From the NCBI RefSeq assembly GCF_000344805.1, contig NC_020453.1, forward strand, positions 1,240,001 through 1,304,000: 64,000 nt of DNA. The letters are read 5' to 3'. The DNA comes from Bradyrhizobium oligotrophicum S58. GTDB taxonomy: Bacteria; Pseudomonadota; Alphaproteobacteria; Rhizobiales; Xanthobacteraceae. Each line of letters begins with the position of its first letter. Position 1 is the stretch's first letter. Positions 18,614 to 27,018 of the stretch are shown here, one piece after another. Both the position numbers and the translations under genes were made by a program. The notes beneath the pieces were generated by a model. The model did no database searches. It had not been told where the DNA came from and was given only the letters and a program-made list of their open reading frames with translations.

Positions 18614-20164
18614 ATGCTGTATCGCTTCGATGATTTCGTGCTGGACCCCGGCCGCCGCGAGCTGCGCCGTGGCAGCGACCTGGTTGCGATGGAACCACAG
18701 GTGTTCGACCTGCTGGCGTTCCTGATCAGGACGCGTGACCGCGTCGTCAGCCGCGACGACGTCCTGGCCGAGGTGTGGGGCGGCCGCATCGTCTCGGAGG
18801 CGACGCTGGCGAGCCGGATCAGCGCGGCGCGGAGCGCGATCGGCGACAGCGGCGAGGCGCAGCGCCTGATCCGCACCATCCCGCGCAAGGGCATCCGCTT
18901 CGTCGGTGACGTTCGCGAGCAGGACGACCCGGCCAAGACTCCGACAGCGGTCACGTCGGCGCCGGCCCTCGACAGCCCCGCCATTGCCGTGCTGCCCTTC
19001 ACCAACATGAGCGGTGATCCCGAGCAGGACTATTTCGCCGACGGCATGGTCGAGGATATCATCACGGCGCTGTCCCGCTGCAGCGGCCTTGCCGTCATCG
19101 CGCGCAACTCCTCCTTCATCTACAAGGGCCGTGCGGTCGACATTCGCGAGGTCGGGCGCGAGCTCGGCGTCGGCTATGTGCTGGAAGGCAGCGTGCGGCG
19201 CGCAGGGGCGCGCCTGCGCATCAGCGGGCAGCTGATCGATGCCGTCTCCGGCGCGCATCTGTGGGCCGACCGCTTCGACGGCGATCTGACCGACCTGTTC
19301 GCGCTGCAGGACCGCATCACCGAAAGCGTGGTGGCGGCGATCGAGCCGACCCTGGAGCTAGCCGAAGGCGAGCGCCGCCGCGCGGCGCCGCGGCCGCATC
19401 CGGACGCCTATGACCTGCTGCTGCGCGCCGCCAGCCTGCGCGACGCCTTCACACCGGACAGCCTCGCCGCCGCCCTCGTTTGCCTCGATCAGGCGCTGGC
19501 GATCGATCCCATCTGTGCGCCCGCGATGGCCGCGAGCGCCTACTGCCAGGCGCTCCGCCACTTCCAGGGCTGGAGCGCGGCCGGCGAAGACTATCGCGCC
19601 GATGCCGTGGCGCTGGCCTGGCAGGCGAGCGAGCGCGCCCCCAACGACGCACAGGTGCTGTGGATGGCGGCGTTCGCGATCTGGAACATGGCCGACGACA
19701 TCGCCCCGGCGCGCGAGCTGTTTCGGCGCTCGCTCGCCATCAATCCCAATTCGGCGATGGCGCTCACCTTGAGCGGCTGGATCGAGATCATGTCCGGACA
19801 TCCCGCCGAAGGCCGGGCGATGATCGAACGCGCCCAGCGGCTGAACCCGCGCGATCCCCGCGGCTGGTTCGCGGCCGGCGCAATGGCGATCTGCGCTGTC
19901 GCGGAGAGCGATTTCGATGGCGGGATAAAGTGGGCCGAGGCTGCGCTGGCGCAGAATCGACGCTTTGCGGTCGCGCTCCGGGTCCTGATCGTGGCGCTGG
20001 TGGGCAGCGGCGACGTGGCGCGTGCCAACGAGGTCGCACGTCGGCTCCTGATGGTGGAACCCGATCTCACGGTGTCGGGATTCCTGAGCCGGATCCCATT
20101 TCCCGTCCGCGCCATGGCCACAACCTATGCGGAAGCCCTGCGGGCCGCAGGCGTGCCGGCCTGA
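18614..20164 (+). CDS. Winged-helix / TolB-like / TPR transcriptional regulator
   Basis: I chose the ATG at 18614 (MLYRFDDFVLDPGRRELRRG), which begins right at the OmpR-type winged helix; an ATG 36 bp earlier adds an Arg-rich stub. The 516 residues comprise Trans_Reg_C (1-95), the adenylate-cyclase-associated TolB-like segment around residues 115-250 (LPFTNMSGDPEQDYFADGM), then TPR repeats to the end. This CadC-like layout without a membrane helix is common in rhizobia. The divergent Tat hydrolase gene 150 bp away is a plausible target. Confidence 0.88.
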   Translation: MLYRFDDFVLDPGRRELRRGSDLVAMEPQVFDLLAFLIRTRDRVVSRDDVLAEVWGGRIVSEATLASRISAARSAIGDSGEAQRLIRTIPRKGIRFVGDVREQDDPAKTPTAVTSAPALDSPAIAVLPFTNMSGDPEQDYFADGMVEDIITALSRCSGLAVIARNSSFIYKGRAVDIREVGRELGVGYVLEGSVRRAGARLRISGQLIDAVSGAHLWADRFDGDLTDLFALQDRITESVVAAIEPTLELAEGERRRAAPRPHPDAYDLLLRAASLRDAFTPDSLAAALVCLDQALAIDPICAPAMAASAYCQALRHFQGWSAAGEDYRADAVALAWQASERAPNDAQVLWMAAFAIWNMADDIAPARELFRRSLAINPNSAMALTLSGWIEIMSGHPAEGRAMIERAQRLNPRDPRGWFAAGAMAICAVAESDFDGGIKWAEAALAQNRRFAVALRVLIVALVGSGDVARANEVARRLLMVEPDLTVSGFLSRIPFPVRAMATTYAEALRAAGVPA

Positions 20165-20325
20165 GCCAGATTGCGTGCACTGGAACCGGCTGCAACTGGG
20201 ATTTCCGCCGGATGATGGCAGGTCGGGAAATTTGGTGCACCGCCGTTCATACTACCTTAGGTTCCATTCCGTAGTTTCGCGGGCGCCGTCTGACGAGAGC
20301 AACGGAGGATCGGCGGAGGGGATCA

Positions 20326-20496
20326 ATGAAGAAATTGCTTCTCAAATTTTACGAGGATGAATCGGGCGCGACTGCAATCGAGTACGGCCTGATCGCTGCG
20401 GGGATTGCACTTGCGATCATCACCATACTCAACAAGCTGGGCCTGACACTTTTAGGTATCTTCACCACGCTGTTGACGAAGCTCAACGGAGGCTGA
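20326..20496 (+). CDS. Flp family type IVb pilin
   Basis: A 56-residue protein, MKKLLLKFYEDESGATAIEY and onward. The prepilin peptidase site is ESG/ATAIEYGLIA, with the conserved Glu five residues after the cut and the Flp-type hydrophobic helix GLIAAGIALAIITIL. A GGCGGAGGGG ribosome site lies just upstream. After processing by a CpaA/TadV-type peptidase it would assemble into Flp pili for surface attachment. No tad/cpa genes are in the window, so this is an isolated pilin copy. Confidence 0.9.
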   Translation: MKKLLLKFYEDESGATAIEYGLIAAGIALAIITILNKLGLTLLGIFTTLLTKLNGG

Positions 20497-20554
20497 TCGA
20501 CTGGTCTGGATGGCGTTCTCAGGGCCGGAGCAATCCGGTCGCCATGGTCGGACG

Positions 20555-20586
20555 GGCCGGGCCTTTGGGTCCGGCCTTCGCTTTTC
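20555..20586 (+). terminator. Rho-independent terminator after the Flp pilin
   Basis: A 9-bp GC stem (GGCCGGGCC pairing with GGTCCGGCC, one G-U) closes a TTTG loop and is followed by TTCGCTTTT. It lies 58 bp after the pilin stop and would end a monocistronic pilin transcript. Confidence 0.75.
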
Positions 20587-20972
20587 TGGCGCCCCGCACG
20601 GTCTGCTGACGGTGCCTCGCCTCAATGCGCAGCGCCTCTTCACAGGCGCGCATGCAGCGTCGGCAGGCTTCGGCACGGCACGTCCATGTCTGCCCACAGG
20701 AGTAACGGTCATCGATGCAGCAACGAGCGCATCATCGACCAGCCTGCTCATATCCGAATGGTTTGATCATCTGTCGAGCGTCCATGGGAAGCCCCACGAG
20801 TTGCTCCCTCGCGCGTCGTTCGCAGAACTGCCATCCGGAACCCGGCGACCTCCGCATATGGACGGCTCGGCTCGGTTGAGGCACAACACCTCTCGTCAGT
20901 GATGTCTGCGGCGCGAGCTGCCGACCAATAATGCGGCGCCGGTGCAAGGCGCCTGACGAAATGGAGGAACCG
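20587..20972. other. Intergenic region before acyl-CoA ligase
   Basis: Open frames cross this stretch on both strands but none looks coding. A GGAGG at about 20961 is the ribosome site for the ATG at 20973. Nothing else is recognisable. Confidence 0.35.
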
Positions 20973-22490
20973 ATGCTGATCCCGATGGCGGATGTGCCGC
21001 GCTGGTATGCCGAGCGCAAGCCGAAAGACAGCATCGCGGTTCAGCACGGAACGGATGCACTGACCTGGGAGCAGCTCGAACGCCGCGCCAATGCCCGCGC
21101 CCGGGCCTTTGCCGCCAAGGGCGTCAAGCCCGGCGACTTCGTCGCCATCGGCCTGCCCAACGGCAATGCGTTGTTCGAGACCAGCTTCGCGGTGTGGAAA
21201 TGCGGCGCGACGCCGACATCGTTGTCATGGCGATTGCCGCGCGGCGAAGCGGCTGCCGTGCTCGAGATCCTCAAGCCATCGCTGGTCGTCGGCGGCGAGG
21301 CGGACTGGAATGCACCGAACGCGCTGCCGGCTGATTTCACGCCTCAGGGTTTCTCGGACGAGCCGTTCACCGCGCCGGTCGCGCGCTATTGGAAAGCGAT
21401 GACGTCAGGCGGCTCGACCGGACGGCCGAAGGTGATCCTCGACCATCAGCCTGCGGTGACCGACACGGCGGCCGAGCCACCGCTCGGAATTCCAAAAGGA
21501 GCATCGCTGCTCAATCCCGGCCCGCTGTATCACAACGCGCCGTTCATCGTGTCGCACTACGCGCTGTTCGCCGGCGGCACCTTGACCGGGATGGTGAAGT
21601 TCGATGCCGAGGAGACGCTGCGACTGATCCAGGCGCAGCGCATCCAATGGGTCAATTTCGTGCCGACCATGATGCACCGGATCTGGGCGCTGCCGGAGAC
21701 GGTGCGCAACGCCTACGATGTCTCCAGCCTGAAGATGGTATTCCACATGGCGGCGCCGATGCCGCCATGGCTGAAGGAGAAATGGATCGAATGGCTCGGG
21801 CCGGAGCGCGTCTATGAGCTCTACGGCGGCACCGAGCGCCAGGGCCGCACCATCATCTCCGGCACCGAATGGCTGCAGCACAAGGGCTCAGTGGGCAAGA
21901 TCGACGAGAGCTGCGGCCTGCGCATTCTCGATCCCCAAGGCAACGACGTCGCGCCCGGCGAGAGCGGCGAGATCTATTTCCTGCCGGCCGATGGCGCCGG
22001 CAGCACCTATCACTATCTCGGCGCCGAGCCGAAGCGGCGGGCCGACGGCTGGGAGTCGCTCGGCGACATCGGCCGGCTCGATGCTGACGGCTATCTCTAT
22101 CTCGGCGATCGCCTGGCCGACATGATCCTGCGCGGCGGCGCCAACATCTATCCGGCCGAGGTCGAGGCGGCGCTGATGGCGCATCCCGACATCCGCTCCT
22201 GCGTGGTCGTCGGCCTGCCTGATCCGGAGCTCGGGCAGCGCGTGCATGCCATCGTCGAGATTGACCGAGCCAAGGATGCGCAGGCCGTCGTCGACGGCAT
22301 GGGCGCGTTTCTGGCCGATCGCCTCAGCCGCTACAAGCATCCGGAAAGTTATGAGTTGGTGAACGTGATGCTGCGCGACGATTCCGGCAAGGTACGCCGG
22401 ACCCTGCTGCGCGACGAGCGCGCGGCCTGGATGACGGACGGCCGCGACTTTCGCATCATGCCGCTGCGGGCGCGATCGGCGGCCGACTGA
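20973..22490 (+). CDS. AMP-dependent acyl-CoA synthetase/ligase (ANL superfamily)
   Basis: The ATG at 20973 follows ATGGAGGAACCG, a good ribosome site. The 505-residue protein has the P-loop-like MTSGGSTGRPKVI (around residue 145), the A5 motif YELYGGTERQG, A7-like DGWESLGDIGRLDADGYLYLGDR and A8 MILRGGANIYPAEVE, all characteristic of carboxylate-activating CoA ligases of the BaiB-like branch. The usual catalytic C-terminal Lys is in SGKVRRTLLRDE, where Arg stands near the Lys position, so check the adenylation activity. It may share a transcript with the FAD oxidase operon 71 bp downstream. Confidence 0.9.
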   Translation: MLIPMADVPRWYAERKPKDSIAVQHGTDALTWEQLERRANARARAFAAKGVKPGDFVAIGLPNGNALFETSFAVWKCGATPTSLSWRLPRGEAAAVLEILKPSLVVGGEADWNAPNALPADFTPQGFSDEPFTAPVARYWKAMTSGGSTGRPKVILDHQPAVTDTAAEPPLGIPKGASLLNPGPLYHNAPFIVSHYALFAGGTLTGMVKFDAEETLRLIQAQRIQWVNFVPTMMHRIWALPETVRNAYDVSSLKMVFHMAAPMPPWLKEKWIEWLGPERVYELYGGTERQGRTIISGTEWLQHKGSVGKIDESCGLRILDPQGNDVAPGESGEIYFLPADGAGSTYHYLGAEPKRRADGWESLGDIGRLDADGYLYLGDRLADMILRGGANIYPAEVEAALMAHPDIRSCVVVGLPDPELGQRVHAIVEIDRAKDAQAVVDGMGAFLADRLSRYKHPESYELVNVMLRDDSGKVRRTLLRDERAAWMTDGRDFRIMPLRARSAAD

Positions 22491-22561
22491 CGGCGGAGAT
22501 GGTCTGCAAACGTTTACGATGATAGCGTAGACTCGAGCCCGGCTGGGAGAGAGCCCGCGCG

Positions 22562-24007
22562 ATGATATCGAGACGACGGTTTCTGCGCACCGCGAGCGCC
22601 GCTGCGGCCCTGCCACTCGCCCGGCTTTCGAAGGCCCGCGCCGAGCTGCGCACGATCCTCAACGATGCCAGCCGGCTCAACCCGACGCCGGTGGCCAAGC
22701 ATGTCGTGATCTCGAAGCCGGCCACCGACGATTTGATCGCGCGCCTGCGTGCCGAGCTGAAGGAGGCTGCGGCCGCGAAGCGTCCGGTGACCGCGGCGGT
22801 GGCCCGGCATTCGATGGGCGGCCAGAGCCTGCCGCGCGACGGCACCGCCGTGACGCTCGACGGCGGCCCGATCGAGCTCGACACGGCGGCGCGCACGTAT
22901 CGCACCTCGGCCGGCAACCGCTGGTGGGATGTCATTGCCGCCCTCGACCCCAGGGGCTTCTCGCCCGCCGTGATGCAGTCCAACAGCGATTTCGGCGTCG
23001 GCAGCACGTTCTGCGTCAATGCCCATGGCTGGCCGGTGCCCTACGGCCCGTTCGGCTCCACGGTGAAATCGATCCGCATGCTGCTCGCCGACGGCACCCT
23101 GGTGCAATGCTCGCGCAGCGAGAATGCCGAACTGTTCGGCCTTGCGATGGGCGGCTACGGCCTGTTCGGAATCATCGTCGACCTCGAGGTCGAGATGACG
23201 CCGAACGTCCTGCTTGAACCGCGCTTCGAGCGGATGGCGCCGGAGCAGTTCGCAGAAAAATTCACGCGCAGCATCGACGGCGATGCCAATGTGAAGATGG
23301 CCTATGGCCGGATGTCGGTGTCGCGCAAGGCGTTCTTCGACGACGCGCTGCTGGTCACCTTCCGCCCGGCGTCCAATGCGCCCGCGGCCCTGCCGCCGGT
23401 CGCGAGCTCGGGCAAGCTGACGGGCGTCGCCAACACGATCTACCGCGCACAGACCGGCTGGGAGGTCGCCAAGGGCCTGCGCTGGTTCATGGAGACGCGG
23501 CTCGGCCCCGCCATCTCCGACAACCACTATACCCGCAACTCGCTGATGGCCGAGCCGGTCGCCAACCTGGCGCAGAAGGACATGCACCGGACCGACATCC
23601 TGCATGAATATTTCGTCGCGCCCGAGCGCTTCGGCGACTTCCTCGCCGCCTGTCGCGACATCATTCCCAAGGCGCGTGCGGAATTCCTCAACGTCACCTT
23701 GCGCTACGTCGCCGAGGACAAGACGCCGGCGCTCACCATCGCCCCGGTGCGCCGGATCGCGGCCGTGATGTCGTTCTCGCAATTGGCGACGCCGGAAGGC
23801 GAGATCGACATGCTGCGCACGACCGAGGCACTGATCGATCGCATCACCGCGATCGGCGGCGCGTTCTATCTGCCCTATCGTCTGCATGCCCGCCGCGACC
23901 AGGTCGAGAAGGCCTATCCGGCGGCAGCGAGCTTCGTCGCGGCCAAGCGGCGCTATGATCCCAACCTCCTGTTCCGCAATGCGATGTGGGACGCTTACTT
24001 CGCATGA
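22562..24007 (+). CDS. Tat-exported FAD-linked oxidase (PCMH/aldonolactone oxidase-like)
   Basis: The 481-residue protein starts MISRRRFLRTASAAAALPLA, a twin-arginine signal. A PCMH-type FAD-binding domain follows: AVARHSMGGQSLPRDGTAVTL, then SNSDFGVGSTFCVNAHGWPV and GGYGLFGIIVDLEVEM are the usual flavin-contact blocks. The C-terminus has the aldonolactone-oxidase-like ending YDPNLLFRN. It should oxidise an alcohol or lactone in the periplasm. Its stop overlaps the next start (ATGA), making it the first of four overlapping genes. Confidence 0.85.
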   Translation: MISRRRFLRTASAAAALPLARLSKARAELRTILNDASRLNPTPVAKHVVISKPATDDLIARLRAELKEAAAAKRPVTAAVARHSMGGQSLPRDGTAVTLDGGPIELDTAARTYRTSAGNRWWDVIAALDPRGFSPAVMQSNSDFGVGSTFCVNAHGWPVPYGPFGSTVKSIRMLLADGTLVQCSRSENAELFGLAMGGYGLFGIIVDLEVEMTPNVLLEPRFERMAPEQFAEKFTRSIDGDANVKMAYGRMSVSRKAFFDDALLVTFRPASNAPAALPPVASSGKLTGVANTIYRAQTGWEVAKGLRWFMETRLGPAISDNHYTRNSLMAEPVANLAQKDMHRTDILHEYFVAPERFGDFLAACRDIIPKARAEFLNVTLRYVAEDKTPALTIAPVRRIAAVMSFSQLATPEGEIDMLRTTEALIDRITAIGGAFYLPYRLHARRDQVEKAYPAAASFVAAKRRYDPNLLFRNAMWDAYFA

Positions 24008-24447
24008 CGACATCAGCTGCAATTGGTTTCTCGCTGGACCGCTATCGCATCGCCGCGCTCGCGCTCGCCGTGGCGCTGCTGTTTGCCGCAGCGACCGACT
24101 ACATCCCCGCCTTCATCGATGCGCAGGGACGGGTGTTCGGCCTGTTCCAGCTCGACATCTACAAGGACGCGCTGCATGTCGCTTCCGGCCTATGGGCGCT
24201 CGCGTCGATGCTGTCGCGGCGGAGCGCAGTCTTCTTCCTGCGGGTGTTCGGCACGCTCTATTTCCTGGATGGTGTGATGGGCGTGTTCACCGGCTCGGGC
24301 TATCTCGACCTTTCGATCTTCATCGATGGCATCCGCGACACGTCGTGGCTGGTGAAATTTCTTTCCAGCCTGCCGCATCTCGCACTCGGCGCGATCGGCA
24401 TCACGGTCGGCTGGTCGCCTTGGGGCGCGAGACCCGCATCAGCATGA
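24004..24447 (+). CDS. Small integral membrane protein in the FAD oxidase operon
   Basis: The ATG at 24004 overlaps the upstream stop by 4 bp, fixing the start. The 147-residue protein has four likely membrane helices (LALAVALLFAAA, ALHVASGLWALASML, VFGTLYFLDGVMGVF, LPHLALGAIGITVGW), recalling DUF4383-type membrane proteins. Function unknown; it may anchor or pass electrons to the exported oxidase. It overlaps the following gene by 4 bp. Confidence 0.8.
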   Translation: MTTSAAIGFSLDRYRIAALALAVALLFAAATDYIPAFIDAQGRVFGLFQLDIYKDALHVASGLWALASMLSRRSAVFFLRVFGTLYFLDGVMGVFTGSGYLDLSIFIDGIRDTSWLVKFLSSLPHLALGAIGITVGWSPWGARPASA

Positions 24448-25547
24448 GCCTGCGTCGCAAAATCCTCTATCTGGCCGGCGCGATCGTGGTCGCCGCCGCG
24501 ATCGGCATCACGACGACGGTGATCAGCGTCGAGACCGTCTGCACCGCCGACGTGCCGACGCCGGTGGTGACGTCGAACTTCGGCATCACCGATCCCGGCT
24601 ATGCAAGGTCCCAGGGCGACAGTTTCCTGACCTTTCCGGAGTGGTACATCGTCCACGCCTATAGCGATCTCGCCGGGGTAACCGGGCAGACATCCGAGTC
24701 CGACTTCCACTATCTGACGAGCATCGCCGGTTTCTGGCGCAGCCTGTGCCGCGCCACGCGGCAGGCTGCGGGATCCGGCCCGGCGACGTCGGACCAGAAG
24801 CTGACGAACTACATCATCGGATTCAGCTTCACCGCCGAGATGGCGCTGCAAGGCGGCTACGAGAAGAGCATCGGCGCCCTCAGCGAAGGCGCGAGCGACG
24901 GCGTCAAGACCGCCGAGGACGCGTTCAACCTCGCTCTGCTGAAGGACTACGCCGCGTTCCTCTATCAGACGCCATGGTATCGCTACCCCTTCGCTGCCAA
25001 GCTCGAGCAGTTCTGGCGCGAGACCCCGTTCGTGCCGTCGGTGCGTGCGGTGGAGCGGCGCTTCTCGCTCACTCTGCAATATGCCGGCCGCGCCGCCTAT
25101 GCGGCGGTCATCGGCTATGCGGCCGGCTATGATCCCGCGGTCCTGACCCTTCAGAGCGTGGTGACAGGCCTTTCAGCCGGGGAGCTCGCAGCCATGCCGG
25201 GCGTGAAAGTCATACGCGACGTGACGGACGCCAAGGGCGCGAAGGGCGTGCTGGTGCAGACCGAGCGCTACGCCAAATTCGACGCCTTCGCGAAGGAGCT
25301 CGCTCGCCATGTGGGGGCTGCGCTCGGGGAAGTGGCCGGCAACCACCGCATCCTGGTCACGATCGTCGTTCCTCCGGGCGACGGACGGCTGGCAGCCTTC
25401 GATGGACTGCCTATATTCAGTGTCCCGATCCAGTCCCGTCCCGGCACGCGCCGCATTGGCGTCGACGTGCCGGTGCGGTCCCTGGTTCAGGACATCACCC
25501 GTTTCGAGGCCGCAGGCTATACGTTCGAGCATGCCTACGACTACTGA
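24444..25547 (+). CDS. Membrane-anchored hypothetical protein in the FAD oxidase operon
   Basis: The ATG at 24444 overlaps the previous stop; the larger open frame starting earlier is a shadow. The 367-residue protein has one N-terminal helix (ILYLAGAIVVAAAIGITTTV), then a large presumably periplasmic domain with FPEWYIVHAYSDLA, two Cys near residues 25 and 109, and FRETPFV-like aromatic blocks. I recognise no named family. Position and overlap suggest a partner of the FAD oxidase. Confidence 0.8.
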   Translation: MSLRRKILYLAGAIVVAAAIGITTTVISVETVCTADVPTPVVTSNFGITDPGYARSQGDSFLTFPEWYIVHAYSDLAGVTGQTSESDFHYLTSIAGFWRSLCRATRQAAGSGPATSDQKLTNYIIGFSFTAEMALQGGYEKSIGALSEGASDGVKTAEDAFNLALLKDYAAFLYQTPWYRYPFAAKLEQFWRETPFVPSVRAVERRFSLTLQYAGRAAYAAVIGYAAGYDPAVLTLQSVVTGLSAGELAAMPGVKVIRDVTDAKGAKGVLVQTERYAKFDAFAKELARHVGAALGEVAGNHRILVTIVVPPGDGRLAAFDGLPIFSVPIQSRPGTRRIGVDVPVRSLVQDITRFEAAGYTFEHAYDY

Positions 25548-25836
25548 TACGATCCCCTTGTCGCGCGCCGTGCCCTTGCAGGGGCTGTTGGCGGTCGTCT
25601 TCGCATGGTTCGCGGGCATGGCTGCCCTGGCGCTGGTGATCAGGCCGGACGCCGTGGTCGTGTTCGGCCCGACGGAGCGCATGATCCCCGCGATCATCGC
25701 ATCAGATGGAGCCTTGCTCGAGGCTGGGCGTTTCCACGTCGCGGCGAGAACGGGCGCGGGGACGGTCGGCAGCCTCTATGCCGCCGGCGCCTGGCTGGTC
25801 TGGCCCATCATGAGCAAGGGCTGCGGTCGCGGGTAG
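25531..25836 (+). CDS. Small two-helix membrane protein closing the FAD oxidase operon
   Basis: The ATG at 25531 lies 17 bp inside the previous gene. The 101-residue product has two hydrophobic segments, LLAVVFAWFAGMAALALVI and a weaker GTVGSLYAAGAWLVWPIM, and a Cys close to the C-terminus. No family is recognised. It is probably co-translated with the upstream gene. Confidence 0.68.
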   Translation: MPTTTDTIPLSRAVPLQGLLAVVFAWFAGMAALALVIRPDAVVVFGPTERMIPAIIASDGALLEAGRFHVAARTGAGTVGSLYAAGAWLVWPIMSKGCGRG

Positions 25837-26025
25837 TCTGCCGCGCGGAAGCGTCCTTACCCCTCCGAGCGGTTGCGGAGCCCTCGGAACTGGCGCCGAC
25901 GCCCAAAGATGTTAAGCTCGCGTCGACGCTGTGGCCAAGACGCGAAACGAAGACGCGAAATCACGCGACACGAAGCAAGAGCTTGGTCGACACCCCCCGG
26001 GGTATCGACAGAGCAGGAGAAAGAA

Positions 26026-26997
26026 ATGCCTTCTTTGACCGAATGGAAAGTGCCGTTCGCCTTCCAGCCTCGCGCCGAAGACTACCAATATGATCTCGAT
26101 CAAGCGCTGTCCTCGATCGTGGGCCTGCATGCCATCATTCCGCCCGATGCGTTCAGCGCGGAAACGCTCGGCACCGAGCGCGCCGGCAATGCCGTGGTGA
26201 TCGACGAAGGCTTGGTGCTCACGATCGGCTATTTGATCACCGAGGCCGAATCCGTCTGGCTGCACCTCAATGACGGGCGGGTGGTCGAAGGGCATGTGCT
26301 CGGGTTCGATTTCGCCACCGGCTTCGGCCTGGTGCAGGCGCTCGGCCAGCTCGACCTGCCCCCGTTGCCGCTCGGCTCGTCGGCGGCGACCAAGATCGGC
26401 GATCAGGTCGTGCTCGGCGGCGCCGGCGGCCGGACGCGATCCGTCGCGAGCCAGATCATCGCCAAGCAGGAATTCGCCGGCTATTGGGAGTATCTGCTGG
26501 ACGAGGCGATCTTCACCCATCCCGCGCATCCGAATTGGGGCGGAACCGGCCTGCTGTCGGCCAAGGGCGAGCTGATCGGCATCGGATCGCTGCAGTTGGA
26601 ACGCGAGCGTGACAGCAAGGCCGAGCACGTCAACATGATCGTGCCGATCGATCTGTTGAAGCCGATCATCGACGATCTCCGCCGGTTCGGCCGCGTCAAC
26701 AAGCCCGCGCGTCCCTGGCTCGGCATGTTTGCGACCGAGGTCGACGACCGCGTCGTGGTGATCGGCGTTTCCAACAATGGCCCGGCCGCGCGCGCCGAGT
26801 TGAAGGCGGGCGATGTCATCCTCGGAATCAACGGCGACAAGGTGACGACCCAGAGCGAATTCTATCGCAAGCTCTGGGCGCTCGGTGACGCCGGCGTCGA
26901 CGTGCCGCTGACGGTGCATCACGAGGGCGTCACGTTCGATGTCACGGTGACGTCGACCGACCGCGCAAAACTGCTGAAGGCGCCGCGGCTGCACTGA
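26026..26997 (+). CDS. HtrA/DegP-like (S1C) protein with PDZ domain and no catalytic triad
   Basis: The start at 26026 follows GCAGGAGAAAGAA, a good ribosome site. The 323-residue protein aligns with the HtrA protease fold (residues 30-215) and a PDZ domain (about 230-315; VIGVSNNGPAARAELKAGDVILGINGDKV). Aligning to family motifs, the catalytic His of TN-x-HVV is Tyr69, the Asp of DPETDLA is Gly99 and the Ser of GNSGGP is Gly172, so it should not be a protease. It has no signal peptide. It may bind peptides or act as a scaffold. Automatic annotation would probably call it a serine protease. Confidence 0.85.
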   Translation: MPSLTEWKVPFAFQPRAEDYQYDLDQALSSIVGLHAIIPPDAFSAETLGTERAGNAVVIDEGLVLTIGYLITEAESVWLHLNDGRVVEGHVLGFDFATGFGLVQALGQLDLPPLPLGSSAATKIGDQVVLGGAGGRTRSVASQIIAKQEFAGYWEYLLDEAIFTHPAHPNWGGTGLLSAKGELIGIGSLQLERERDSKAEHVNMIVPIDLLKPIIDDLRRFGRVNKPARPWLGMFATEVDDRVVVIGVSNNGPAARAELKAGDVILGINGDKVTTQSEFYRKLWALGDAGVDVPLTVHHEGVTFDVTVTSTDRAKLLKAPRLH

Positions 26998-27018
26998 GGC
27001 AGACCGCGGACTTTTGCC

